Assembly (NCBI GenBank): GCA_910589595.1
Contig: CAJUTM010000008.1
Location: 29,972 to 93,971 of the forward strand
DNA from: an uncultured Eubacterium sp.
GTDB lineage: Bacteria; Bacillota; Clostridia; Lachnospirales; Lachnospiraceae
Length of the DNA: 64,000 bases
Direction: 5' to 3'
Each line of letters begins with the position of its first letter. The stretch's first letter is position 1. Below the pieces are notes generated by a model. It was not told the DNA's origin. It did no database searches and worked only from the letters and a program-made list of their open reading frames with translations. The translations under genes and the position numbers were made by a program. Shown piece by piece: positions 31,999 to 40,770 of this stretch.

Positions 31999-34623
31999 TT
32001 AGCGCGGAACCTCTACCATCTTGTAGCATTCAATCTGGTCGGCTTCCTGAATATCGCTAAATCCATCAAATACCAATCCGCACTCATAACCGGCCGCCAC
32101 TTCTTTCACATCGTCCTTAAAACGTTTCAAGCTGGCAAGGTCACCCTCAAATAACTGCTCCCCATCACGGGAAATGCGCACGCGGCATCCTCGCTCAATC
32201 TTTCCGTCCAGCACGTAGGAACCGGCGATTGTACCGACTCCCGAAGCCTTAAACGTCTGGCGTACTTCCGCGTGGGCAATGACTTTTTCCTCGTAGATTG
32301 GCTCAAGCATACCTTTCATGGCCGCCTCAATATCCTCAATGGCGTCATAGATGACACGGTATAAACGCACGTCTACATTTTCACGGTCTGCCGTATCCTT
32401 TGCCATATTGTCAACACGAATGTTGAAACCGATAATAATCGCATTGGAAGCGCTTGCCAGACTGACGTCGGATTCGTTGATAGCGCCGACGCCGCCGTGG
32501 ATAATGCGCACGGCTACTTCCTCGTTGCTCAGTTTGACGAGACTCTGTTTTACTGCCTCTACAGACCCCTGTACATCCGCTTTAATAATCAAGTTCAAAT
32601 CTTTTACATTACCTGCCTGAATCTGACTGAACAATCCGTCAAGAGACAGTTTCTTCGCTTTCGTCTCCTCTAATAATTTATCCTTACCCTGGTCAATATA
32701 TGCCTGCGCAATTTGTTTGGCGTCTTTATCGTTCTCGGTTGCCAGGAAAACTTCTCCGGCGCTTGGCACGCCGTTCAAACCTAAAATTTCTACCGGTGTT
32801 GACGGCTTCGCCTGTTTCAGACGTTCGCCGTTATGGTCTAACATGGCGCGCACTTTACCAAATGCCGTTCCCACCGCAATATGGTCGCCGACATTCAATG
32901 TACCTTTCTGTACAAGGACGGACGCCACCGGCCCGCGGCCCTTATCCAGACGCGCCTCGATTACAATACCGCGCGCGCGGCGTTTCGGATTTGCTTTCAA
33001 TTCCAATACTTCCGAAATCAGGACAATCATTTCCAGAAGATTCGGGATACCTTCTCTGGTATGCGCGGATACCGGACAAAATACCGTGGAACCGCCCCAT
33101 TCTTCCGGAATCAGTTCGTATTCGGAGAGCTCCTGCTTCACGCGCTCAATGTTTGCGCCCTCTTTATCTATTTTATTGACCGCCACGATAATTTCCACTC
33201 CGGCAGCTTTCGCATGGTTAATCGCCTCTACTGTCTGCGGCATGACGCCGTCGTCTGCGGCTACTACGAGAATGGCAATATCCGTGGACTGCGCCCCACG
33301 CATACGCATGGAAGTAAACGCCTCATGTCCCGGCGTATCCAGAAACGTAATCTTTTCCCCTTTCACACGCACGACATACGCGCCGATATGCTGGGTAATA
33401 CCACCGGCTTCGTGCTCCGATACATCCGTCTGCCGGATGGCATCCAAAAGAGAAGTCTTTCCGTGGTCTACGTGTCCCATAACGCAGACAACCGGCGGAC
33501 GTTTTGCCAATTTGCTCTCGTCTTCCTCTTCTTCTTTGAGAAGCTCGGCAACCATATCGATTTTTTCTTCCTTTTCACAGAGAATATCGAAACTGAGTGC
33601 GATTTCTTCTGCCTCTTCGTATGTGATATCCTGATTGAGGGATACCATCTGCCCCTGTAAGAAAAGTTTTTTTACGAGCGCCGCTGCCGGCATTTTCATC
33701 TTATCTGCCAGCTCACGGATAGTCAGCGATTCCGGAATGGTAATTTGCTTAATATCGTCTTCCGGCTCCTGTTTTACCGGTTCCGGCTTAATAAAGGCGC
33801 CTTTGCGGTTCGGGTCTTTCCGAGAACGAATCCGGTTCATCTCTTCTTTTGTACTCTTGCGGTATCCGCCCGCCTTATTATTTTTGTCATCTTTTTTGCG
33901 GTTTCTCTGACGGGAATTTTTCTGCTCCTGCTTAATTCCGTCAAATCCGCTCTGGGCTTTCTCAAACCGCTCGAAAACCCTCTCGCCGCCCTGCGCACCG
34001 CGATTGTTGCCACGGCGTTCATTCTGCCGGTTTCCACGGTTATCTGTGCGGTTATTTCTATCGCCGCCGCGATTATTATTATTTCCGTGCTCCCTGCGTC
34101 TCTCATTACCGCGCTGGTTATTGCCACGGTTCCCTCCGCGCTCGTTATTGCGTTTTTCCCCTGTGGGACGTTCTTTTTTCTTAAACTGGTTTTGGCCGGC
34201 CGGCTTCTTCTCTTCCGGTTTCTCCGTCTTTTTGCCAGCCGTGTTCTTCTCTGCGGCTGCCTTTACCGGCGGCTTCTTCTCCTCTTCCTGCTTCGGAAGC
34301 GGTTTTTTCTTCTCTTCTTTCTCCGGAGCAGGTTTCTTTTCGTCCTCTTTTTTCTCCTCTGGCTTCACTGCTTCCTCTTTCTTCTCTTCCGGCTTCTTCG
34401 CGGCAGCAATTTCTTCCGTCTTTTCCGGAGCCTCTGCTTTCTCTTTCTTTTTGTTCATAAAATACTTCATAAGAAAAGCAATCGCATCATCCTCTATATT
34501 GCTGTTCGGACCTTTTACCTCAAATCCGTTTTCATTAAGAAGCTTAACCAAATCACCACTTTTTATGCTTTTATCCTGTTGCTGTATACTTCGGGCAATT
34601 TCAAATATTTTCATCTTCGCCAT
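31999..34623 (-). CDS. infB: translation initiation factor IF-2
   Basis: An 874-residue IF-2. N-terminal helical domain, then a long low-complexity region (about residues 60-270) rich in Lys, Glu, Pro, Arg and Asn, then the GTPase with CVMGHVDHGKTSLLDAIR, FLDTPGHEAFTSMRMRGAQ and VAVNKIDKEGAN, and the C-terminal fMet-tRNA-binding domains. The low-complexity part creates long open frames on the opposite strand that are not genes. Overlaps the L7Ae-like gene by 23 bases. Confidence 0.98.
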   Translation of the reverse strand: MAKMKIFEIARSIQQQDKSIKSGDLVKLLNENGFEVKGPNSNIEDDAIAFLMKYFMNKKKEKAEAPEKTEEIAAAKKPEEKKEEAVKPEEKKEDEKKPAPEKEEKKKPLPKQEEEKKPPVKAAAEKNTAGKKTEKPEEKKPAGQNQFKKKERPTGEKRNNERGGNRGNNQRGNERRREHGNNNNRGGDRNNRTDNRGNRQNERRGNNRGAQGGERVFERFEKAQSGFDGIKQEQKNSRQRNRKKDDKNNKAGGYRKSTKEEMNRIRSRKDPNRKGAFIKPEPVKQEPEDDIKQITIPESLTIRELADKMKMPAAALVKKLFLQGQMVSLNQDITYEEAEEIALSFDILCEKEEKIDMVAELLKEEEEDESKLAKRPPVVCVMGHVDHGKTSLLDAIRQTDVSEHEAGGITQHIGAYVVRVKGEKITFLDTPGHEAFTSMRMRGAQSTDIAILVVAADDGVMPQTVEAINHAKAAGVEIIVAVNKIDKEGANIERVKQELSEYELIPEEWGGSTVFCPVSAHTREGIPNLLEMIVLISEVLELKANPKRRARGIVIEARLDKGRGPVASVLVQKGTLNVGDHIAVGTAFGKVRAMLDHNGERLKQAKPSTPVEILGLNGVPSAGEVFLATENDKDAKQIAQAYIDQGKDKLLEETKAKKLSLDGLFSQIQAGNVKDLNLIIKADVQGSVEAVKQSLVKLSNEEVAVRIIHGGVGAINESDVSLASASNAIIIGFNIRVDNMAKDTADRENVDVRLYRVIYDAIEDIEAAMKGMLEPIYEEKVIAHAEVRQTFKASGVGTIAGSYVLDGKIERGCRVRISRDGEQLFEGDLASLKRFKDDVKEVAAGYECGLVFDGFSDIQEADQIECYKMVEVPR

Positions 34624-34942
34624 GCTCTGTTACCTCCAAATTTAATTTCTTGCCAAGGGATTTTGCGAACCCCGTATCCGTTACTGCCAGAGAAGCGCGA
34701 AACTGCTTCCCTATAGCGCTGCCTAACATCTCCTTATCTCCAAATTCCACATAGGGAATACGGTAATAGCGGCAGGAATCGGAAAATTTCTTTTTTGTAT
34801 TGTCAGAGGCGTCTTCTGCCACAATAACCAGTCGGGCCGAATGGCTCCGAACCGCGTTTTCCGTCAGAAATTCGCCGCTTACAACATCGCCGGCCTTCAT
34901 TGCCAATCCCAGTGTTCCCAAAACTTTTTTACTCTGTATCAT
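34601..34942 (-). CDS. ylxQ: L7Ae-family ribosomal protein (YlxQ)
   Basis: A 113-residue protein of the L7Ae/L30e/S12e family: LGTLGLAMKAGDVVSGEF, LVIVAEDASDNTKKKF and ALAVTDTGFAKSLGKKL. These bind kink-turn RNA. Overlaps ylxR by 14 bases and infB by 23, as in the classical nusA operon. Confidence 0.92.
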   Translation of the reverse strand: MIQSKKVLGTLGLAMKAGDVVSGEFLTENAVRSHSARLVIVAEDASDNTKKKFSDSCRYYRIPYVEFGDKEMLGSAIGKQFRASLAVTDTGFAKSLGKKLNLEVTEHGEDENI

Positions 34943-35201
34943 TGTTTAATTGCCTTTCTAACGCCTCGTAAGTTTCCTGCGGCACATTGATTTTAAACGA
35001 ACGACTAAGCGCATTACTTTTTCTGGCTTTTTGCAAACACTCCTCACTATCACAAAGATATGCTCCTCTTCCATTTTTGCGACCCGTCCTGTCAAGAAGT
35101 ATTTCTCCCTCCGGTGTTTTTACGACACGAACCAGTTCATTCTTATCTTTGCTTTCACGACATCCGATACACTGCCGCTGCGGTTTTCTGCGCTTTTGCA
35201 T
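34929..35201 (-). CDS. ylxR: YlxR family protein (DUF448), RNase P modulator
   Basis: A 90-residue protein with the family motif RQCIGCRESKDKNELVRVV and GRGAYLCDSEECLQKARK. YlxR (RnpM) has been linked to RNase P and transcription control. The frame opens at a GTG at 35219, but ATG 35201 lies 7 bases from AGGAGG and is preferred. Confidence 0.92.
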   Translation of the reverse strand: MQKRRKPQRQCIGCRESKDKNELVRVVKTPEGEILLDRTGRKNGRGAYLCDSEECLQKARKSNALSRSFKINVPQETYEALERQLNNDTE

Positions 35202-35230
35202 ATCATTCCTCCTAACCACTGACCCGATTT

Positions 35231-36298
35231 TCAGGCGAGACTTTGTGTTTCGCTCTTAATATCTATTTTATATCCGGTAAGTCTGGCTGCCAGACACGCA
35301 TTCTGCCCCTCCTTACCAATCGCCAGTGACAACTGATAATCGGGAACAATAACCTGTGCGCTCTTTTCTGTCGGGTCGTCATTTACGGTTACGGAAATTA
35401 CCTTTGACGGACTGAGCGCATGTTCGATAAATACAGCCGGATCCTCACTCCACTCCACGATATCAATTTTTTCTCCATATAATTCCTCGACTACCGCATT
35501 TACTCTGGCGCCGTTTACGCCGACACAGGCGCCGACAGCGTCGACATCCGGATTGTTACTGTATACGGCTATCTTTGAGCGCGAACCCGCCTCACGGGAT
35601 ACGTTCTTAATCTCAACAACACCGCTTTGTATCTCTGCCACTTCCGCCTCAAACAGACGCTTCACCAGTTCCGGATGAGTACGCGAGATAATGATTCTCG
35701 GCCCTCTCGGGGTATCTTTTACTTCGGTTACATAGAGTTTAATTCTCTCATGCGCCGAGAAGTCCTCCCCCTTTACCTGCTCCTGCGGCGTCAATATCGC
35801 ATCAATCTTACCTATGTTAATATTGTAGTTGCCATTGCTGTAGCGCTGTACCATACCGGTCACAATATCGTGCTCTTTCGTATAGTACTGGTCGTACAGC
35901 ACCTTTCTCTCTTCCTCGCGGATTTTCTGCACAACAACCTGCTTTGCTTTCTGCGCGGCTATACGCCCGAAGTTTTTCGGCGTAACCTCCAGACTTACCG
36001 TCTCCCCGAGAGCTTTGCCCGCAAATTTCACTTCTGCTTCCGCCAAAGAAATCTGAAGCATTGCGTCTTCTACCTCTTCCACAATTACTTTGTCCTGATA
36101 TACATGAAATTCCCCTGTCTCGCGGTCCAGATTGACGCGAATGTTATCTGCCTTTCCATACTCATTTTTGCAAGCCGCCACAAGCGAATTCTCAATTGCC
36201 TCCAACAGGATTTCCTTACTAATATCCTTTTCTTTCTCAATGGCATTCAATGCCTCAATCAATTCCGGATTCCCTTTCTGTGCTGCTGTCTTTTTCAT
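35231..36298 (-). CDS. nusA: transcription termination/antitermination factor NusA
   Basis: A 355-residue NusA with the N-terminal polymerase-binding domain, S1 (GMVQRYSNGNYNINIGKID) and two KH domains (DAVGACVGVNGARVNAVVEE and LAIGKEGQNACLAARLTGYK). Like other Firmicute NusA it lacks the acidic C-terminal repeats. The frame opens at ATG 36310, which abuts AGGAGG with no spacer; ATG 36298 (12 bases away) is likelier. Confidence 0.96.
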   Translation of the reverse strand: MKKTAAQKGNPELIEALNAIEKEKDISKEILLEAIENSLVAACKNEYGKADNIRVNLDRETGEFHVYQDKVIVEEVEDAMLQISLAEAEVKFAGKALGETVSLEVTPKNFGRIAAQKAKQVVVQKIREEERKVLYDQYYTKEHDIVTGMVQRYSNGNYNINIGKIDAILTPQEQVKGEDFSAHERIKLYVTEVKDTPRGPRIIISRTHPELVKRLFEAEVAEIQSGVVEIKNVSREAGSRSKIAVYSNNPDVDAVGACVGVNGARVNAVVEELYGEKIDIVEWSEDPAVFIEHALSPSKVISVTVNDDPTEKSAQVIVPDYQLSLAIGKEGQNACLAARLTGYKIDIKSETQSLA

Positions 36299-36349
36299 TT
36301 TTCCAATCATCCTCCTATTCTATTGTATTTTATATTATCTATATCGAGA

Positions 36350-36844
36350 TTAAAAGGTTACATATTGGCGGATGAGCGCAATATCTTTCACCTGAACTCT
36401 CATTTCCCTGTCTTCAAAACCAATGGTTACTTCCGCCGACTCCTCGTCATAACCTTTGAGAACGCCGATAAATTCCTTATCTGAATATTTTTTCCCCTTT
36501 TCTTCCCATGTCACGGGAGAAAATAATTTCATCTCAACATCCTTGCCAAGATTTCTCTGGAAATCTTTCGGCTTCCGGAACGGCCGCAAAAGCCCCGGCG
36601 AACTGACTTCCAAAATGTACGATTCTTCAATAAAATCATTTTCATCCAGTAAATCGCTCAGTTCGTGATTGACAACGGTTAAATCGTCAATAGTAATGCC
36701 CCCCGGTTTGTCAATATAGGCTCGCAAATGCCAGCTCCCTGCTTCTTTGACAAATTCGACATCCACCAGCTCATATTGATATTTCTCTAAAACCGGTAAT
36801 ATAAGCTGCTCTGTCTTCTTCTCATACTCCTGATGTTTGCTCAA
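36350..36844 (-). CDS. rimP: ribosome maturation factor RimP
   Basis: A 164-residue RimP: YELVDVEFVKEAGSWHLRAY, VNHELSDLLDEND, and YILEVSSPGLLRPFRKPKDF. It acts in 30S maturation. The start codon is TTG at 36844, 8 bases from an AGAGG site. First gene of the rimP-nusA-ylxR-ylxQ-infB-rbfA-nrnA-truB-ribF operon. Confidence 0.95.
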   Translation of the reverse strand: MSKHQEYEKKTEQLILPVLEKYQYELVDVEFVKEAGSWHLRAYIDKPGGITIDDLTVVNHELSDLLDENDFIEESYILEVSSPGLLRPFRKPKDFQRNLGKDVEMKLFSPVTWEEKGKKYSDKEFIGVLKGYDEESAEVTIGFEDREMRVQVKDIALIRQYVTF

Positions 36845-36881
36845 ATAAAAACCTCTTTTCTTTTCCTTTCACACGAAAAGA

Positions 36882-36905
36882 ATGAGTGGACTCGCGTCCA
36901 CTCAT
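36882..36905 (-). promoter_or_regulatory. 10-bp hairpin in the rimP leader
   Basis: Perfect stem atgagtggac/gtccactcat with a 4-base loop, followed on the minus strand by TCTTTTCG. It lies between the operon promoter and the rimP start, so it may attenuate the operon; it could also end transcripts arriving from the xylanase gene. Confidence 0.5.
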
Positions 36906-36931
36906 CTTCATTAACAGTATCAATATATTTT

Positions 36932-36960
36932 ACTATAGCACATATTGCCAATATTTGCAA
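36932..36960 (-). promoter_or_regulatory. promoter of the rimP operon
   Basis: -35 TTGCAA (36955-36960), 17-base spacer, -10 TATAGT (36932-36937), read leftward. The -35 and spacer contain a near palindrome TTGCAAATATTGGCAA that could bind a regulator. Confidence 0.65.
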
Positions 36961-37000
36961 GCGTTTTTTTATAATTTACAAACCCGCCTATTTGTGGCTG

Positions 37001-38665
37001 TTATAAGGTCGGCGCCTGCAAAAATGCATAGAATGATGGCTTTGGCTGAATAATATAATTGTACCGATTCGTTTCCGGATTTTTCACTCTCTTTTTCTCG
37101 AAAAGAAGCGGCTTACAACTGTTTCTCCACGAAACGCTATCATATAATCCCCAAACTGTTATGCCCGTAATACCTTTTGGATTCACTGACTTATCACGGT
37201 TCTTCTGTGCGTCTACAATCACTTTCATCAAGTCTTTCGTATAGGCAGCCTGATCTTCATTTGTCTCTTTCTCCGGCTTGTACATAAACGTCGGTTCTCT
37301 GCCGTCCGTTTCGTCCGTGTCAAAATTAATGGTAATGTCAAGCTCTGTAATCTGCACTTCCAGACCCGTCTTTAAAAATGCCTCCAACGCCGTCTTATAC
37401 TGCTCTATCGTCGGTCTCTTTATGTCCACATGACTCTGCATTCCGATTCCGCCGCAGATTTTATTTTTCTCATCACGGTTAATAAAGTTCACGAGCGCAA
37501 TTTCGTCTTCCACACTGAAATAGGTGTCATAGTCATTGTAGAATAACGTCACTTTATCCTGTATTCCCGCCTTTGTCAATTCGTCGTAAGCGAAGCGGAA
37601 CGCATCTTTTACATAGCTTGGCTCAAGTCCCATATCGCCGTATACATCGACCCATGTAGTAGGTTTCGGTGCATTGCTGCGGTGAACATATTCATTGACA
37701 ACATCCCAGCAATATACAAGGCTGCCGGCCTCACCTGTCAGCTCTTTTTCCATGGCGCAGACCTGACTGACTACCGTTCTCACAAAAAATTCCAGACGGG
37801 CGTTCATCGTCGCTTTATCTACAACGCCGCCGTCGTTTGCATATCCCTTTTTGAAAAACCACTCCGGCGTCTGCTGATGCCATAAAAGCGTGTGGGCGCG
37901 CATGCGGATTCCGTGCTCTTTTGCAATTGCTAACGCACCACGCACATTTTCCAAATTCAAAAGTGGCACCTGTTCTTCTTTATATCCGTCCAGACAATAC
38001 CCCAGTTTCTTTGCTTCCTCTTTGGAAATTAAAGTTGCCATCTGACTGCCGAGCACTGATTCCGGCTTCATCTCATTTTCCAGTGTAAAACTGTTATAGT
38101 GGTTGTCAACCAAATCCATACAGTCTTTTTCCTGCATCTGCTGTCCATGTTCGCCCCACGGCTGATTATAGGTAATGCAGGTTCCTATATTGTCAATCAG
38201 ACCAGCATATGCTTTTTTCAGTGACGGAAGCGCCGGTGTCGGTGTGGCCGTCGGCGCCAGTGTAGCTGTCGGTGTTGGTTTCGGCGTCGGCGATGGCGTC
38301 GGGGAAGTGTTTACGCTCTTTTTCTTTACCGTCACGCTGCATTTTAAAGTTTTCTTTTTCTTCCCTTTTTTGAGGGTGGCGGTCAACGTTGTCTTGCCGA
38401 CTTTTTTTGCCGTCAGTTTTACGCCGTATTTACCGCTCTTTTTGAAAGTAACAATTTTCTTTTTCTTTACTTTCCATGAAACTTTGTATTTTTTGGCGTT
38501 CTTTACTGTTACTTTCTTCTTTTTCCCTTTCTGAATTGTCACCTTTTTGGTAGACAATTTTGGTTTTTTAGCGGCCTCTGTCTGTGTTCCTGCACCGATT
38601 GGCGCCATTCCCAACACCATAGCAAGAACAAGAATACGGGCTGCAAATGCTTTCCTGTTGTACAT
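37001..38665 (-). CDS. xynA: secreted endo-1,4-beta-xylanase, GH10, with basic Ig-like domain
   Basis: A modular extracellular enzyme of 554 residues from ATG 38665 (GAGGA site; upstream in-frame ATGs lack one). Signal peptide about 1-31 (LVLAMVLGMAPIGAG), then a Big2-like Ig domain of about 85 residues with many Lys, a Pro/Thr linker (about 120-145), then the GH10 barrel. The catalytic acid/base Glu is in WDVVNEYV (about 325) and the nucleophile in VQITELDITI (about 441); NYDTYF and WHQQTPEWF are further family marks. It cuts xylan backbones. The Lys-rich domain may hold the enzyme to the acidic cell wall. Monocistronic, with its own promoter upstream of a MITE-like insertion. Confidence 0.93.
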   Translation of the reverse strand: MYNRKAFAARILVLAMVLGMAPIGAGTQTEAAKKPKLSTKKVTIQKGKKKKVTVKNAKKYKVSWKVKKKKIVTFKKSGKYGVKLTAKKVGKTTLTATLKKGKKKKTLKCSVTVKKKSVNTSPTPSPTPKPTPTATLAPTATPTPALPSLKKAYAGLIDNIGTCITYNQPWGEHGQQMQEKDCMDLVDNHYNSFTLENEMKPESVLGSQMATLISKEEAKKLGYCLDGYKEEQVPLLNLENVRGALAIAKEHGIRMRAHTLLWHQQTPEWFFKKGYANDGGVVDKATMNARLEFFVRTVVSQVCAMEKELTGEAGSLVYCWDVVNEYVHRSNAPKPTTWVDVYGDMGLEPSYVKDAFRFAYDELTKAGIQDKVTLFYNDYDTYFSVEDEIALVNFINRDEKNKICGGIGMQSHVDIKRPTIEQYKTALEAFLKTGLEVQITELDITINFDTDETDGREPTFMYKPEKETNEDQAAYTKDLMKVIVDAQKNRDKSVNPKGITGITVWGLYDSVSWRNSCKPLLFEKKRVKNPETNRYNYIIQPKPSFYAFLQAPTL

Positions 38666-38692
38666 ACGATTCCTCATTTCCATTTATTTTTT

Positions 38693-38850
38693 CTAATTTG
38701 ATGTCAGGGTCAAACATGAGAAAGTAGCGATTTACATAGTAAATCGGCGGATTTCGAATGTTTGAACAATTGCGGGCGTTGTGAAACAACGAAGCAATTC
38801 ACATCATTTGTTGGGGGCAAAAATACCTTTTGACCCCAACATCCTAATTT
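38693..38850. mobile_element. MITE-like element with terminal inverted repeats and 7-bp target duplication
   Basis: A 144-bp non-coding element (38700-38843). Its ends gatgtcagggtcaaa (38700-38714) and tttgaccccaacatc (38829-38843) are inverted repeats matching at 13 of 15 bases, and it is flanked at once by direct repeats ctaattt (38693-38699 and 38844-38850). Inside are further perfect hairpins: cgatttac/gtaaatcg (38728-38746), aattgc-cgttgt/acaacg-gcaatt (38768-38799) and gttgggg/ccccaac (38810-38840). No coding frame. It sits between the xylanase promoter and its start codon, so it is transcribed as part of the leader. Confidence 0.65.
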
Positions 38851-38851
38851 A

Positions 38852-38881
38852 GTTATAATACATTTTGTATGCTTCTGTCAA
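38852..38881 (-). promoter_or_regulatory. promoter of the xylanase gene
   Basis: -35 TTGACA (38876-38881), 18-base spacer, -10 TATAAC (38852-38857). The spacer holds the inverted repeat ATACA-AAA-TGTAT (38858-38870), a candidate operator. The MITE-like element begins within two bases of the -10 box. Confidence 0.6.
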
Positions 38882-39000
38882 TAAATAATAAAAAAACATC
38901 CAAGCGGCAGGAAACAATATACCTTTTGTCTCCATTCTGTTGAATGCTTCTTCTGTCAAACTGCTTCAAATAGCAGCTCTGTCTCATATTCATAATAGAA

Positions 39001-39072
39001 TAGTCCGTAGGGGAATCGAACCCCTGTTTCTGCCGTGAGAGGGCAGCGTCTTAGCCGCTTGACCAACGGACC
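39001..39072 (-). tRNA. tRNA-Glu (CTC)
   Basis: On the minus strand a full cloverleaf: acceptor GGTCCGT/ACGGACT with a G-U first pair, anticodon stem CTGCC/GGCAG with loop CTCTCAC giving anticodon CUC, and T arm AGGGG-TTCGATT-CCCCT. The 3' CCA is not encoded. It reads GAG codons. Confidence 0.95.
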
Positions 39073-39085
39073 ATCAACATTTGCT

Positions 39086-39114
39086 ATTGTACTATAGTTT
39101 TCTAAATAATGCAA
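39086..39114 (-). promoter_or_regulatory. promoter of tRNA-Glu
   Basis: -35 TTGCAT (39109-39114), 17-base spacer, -10 TACAAT (39086-39091), ending 13 bases before the mature 5' end. The rest of 39115-39235 is AT-rich and shows no gene. Confidence 0.7.
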
Positions 39115-39235
39115 GTGTTTTTTTCAAGAATTTTTCTAAGAATTTTTCTATCTGAAATTTCAGATGTGTTTTTTAAGTTCCTGATTGAAATTATTTGTGG
39201 CATAGTAACACCCCCAACATTATTATCGTGTAATA

Positions 39236-39276
39236 TAAATAGTAAAATACCCCAGACTCAAATCCATGAGTCTGGA
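39236..39276 (-). terminator. intrinsic terminator after the DUF6273 gene
   Basis: Stem ccagactc/gagtctgg (39252-39259 with 39268-39275), followed on the minus strand by GGTATTTTACTATTT. It ends the reverse transcriptase-target transcript 18 bases after the target stop. Confidence 0.75.
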
Positions 39277-39859
39277 GCCATTTCAGTATAATCCTATTTA
39301 ATTTTCATCTTCTTCGTTATTCCTTTTTTCCGCAGCCACTTTGTATATGCTTTCTTTTGTTTCTTAGGCACTTTAATTACGGCTTTCTTGTGAAGCCCCT
39401 TAAATGCCTGCGCTCCCACTGATTTGCTGTTCAGCTTTTTGCTTTTAATTGTTATTGTTTTTAACTTCTTACATCCGTAAAATGCTTTCTTGCCAATCTT
39501 CGCTACCCCTGCCGGAATCGTTATCTTCTTTAATGATGTACACTTAGAGAATGCCTTATTTCCGATTGTAGTAACAGACTTGCCTATCGTTACGGATTTT
39601 AATTTTTTACATCCGTTAAAAGCGTTATCCGAGATGTCTGTTACCTTAAATTTCACTCCGTCCATTGACACGACAGACGGAATAGTGATTTTTGTTGTTT
39701 CCTTGTTGTCTGCTTTGTAATATTCCACCCTGTCCTGAGCAAGCACACGGTAGGATACTTCATTCTTCTTATCTTTCAGTACTGTTCCTTTCGACAAGCT
39801 ATTGTGTTTATTTATCTCTTCTGTTGGTTTGGCCGTTTGCGTCGTATTGTTCGACGGTT

Positions 39860-39996
39860 CTGTTGGCGTTGCTGTGCCGTCCGGCGTTGGCGTCGCTGTT
39901 ACATCCGGTGTCGGCGTTGCTGTGCCGTCCGGCGTTGGCGTCGCCGTAACATCCGGTGTCGGCGTTGCTGTGCCATCCGGCGTAGGCGTCGCCGTC
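39860..39996 (-). repeat. 24-bp minisatellite encoding TATPTPDG/TATPTPDV
   Basis: Five full units and a partial sixth of an 8-residue repeat, alternating a G-ending and a V-ending unit so that the higher-order period is 48 bp. It forms a Pro/Thr linker between the lectin-like domains and the leucine-rich domain and could change length by slippage or recombination. Confidence 0.85.
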
Positions 39997-40020
39997 TCAC
40001 TCTCTTCCTCATTTGAGGTC

Positions 40021-40748
40021 ACACTACCGGCATATGACCAGCTTGAGGCAGATACAGCGTCTGACGACGCTTTCAGATTTAAATGCAAAGCCGGCCGGAC
40101 ACCATAACTATTGTTGCTGACGCAGCCGCCATCCGCATCAACGTATCCACCGCTATCCACGCAGGAAGCGCCATCACTACAGTCGCCCGACGACCGCAGC
40201 CACCAATAGTCCACCTTTCCGGCACTGTTCATATATTCACTCCTAATCTCTCCTCCTCCCGCTGTATAGGCGGTATTTACTGCCACCCTTGTTGCACTGG
40301 TACTGTTATGGGAGACAAACCCATATGACGGATTCTCCACTTCATCCAGAGACAACAGGTATACTTTGTCCGTTGTATCATTGCCGCCTTCCGTACCATA
40401 CTCGGGATTATCATGATTCACCACGTTTGTAGTCTTGATTGCTGACTGCTCTTCCACCGAAAAAGCATTGTTGAGAAAGTTATTGCCACTGTAGTCTTTT
40501 CCGTCCCTGTTACTTTCCGCCCCATAGCCGTTCAGCCAGCTTCTCATCGTACAGGTCTCCCATGTGACATCCGTATATGTATCATTATACCTCTGGCAGT
40601 CCAGATTTTTATCTGCCATCAGAAACACATCATCGCCGTCTACCGAAAGCACCCGCCACTTGATGGGAGTCTTCTTATCGTTTTTGTCTGCTTTCCCATC
40701 TCCATTCGTATCCTCCTGCCAGTAGTTCCCGAACCAGATACAATCCCA
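40021..40748 (-). repeat. tandem 750-bp duplication, distal copy (domain 2)
   Basis: Aligns without gaps with 40771-41498 at an offset of exactly 750 bases. The part 40049-40430 is identical base for base to 40799-41180 (382 bp); in the adjoining 40431-40748 I count 35 differences over 318 bp. It encodes one complete DUF6273-like domain. Confidence 0.95.
40107..40210 (-). other. candidate DGR variable repeat, copy 2
   Basis: Encodes the stretch from YWWLRSSG to NNSYG. Of about 30 codons between RSS and GVRPAL, some 22 have the form N-A/G-Y (GAC, TGT, AGT, GAT, GGC, TAC, AAC, AAT and so on), the outcomes expected when an RT randomises adenines of AAY codons. Fixed Trp, Leu, Arg and the GVRPAL end flank it, as in lectin-fold variable proteins. 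No matching template repeat was found in the window. Confidence 0.45.
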
Positions 40749-40770
40749 TTCAGCCACGTCGTCCGAGGGA

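Noticed and set aside
33745..34716. 323-codon plus-strand frame opposite infB
   Set aside because: It is the shadow of the low-complexity Lys/Glu/Arg region of IF-2; the product is an implausible Leu/Phe-rich chain and infB is certain.
39860..39996. CRISPR-like array of short repeats
   Set aside because: The units are contiguous 24-bp coding repeats (TATPTPD) with no spacers, inside a reading frame.
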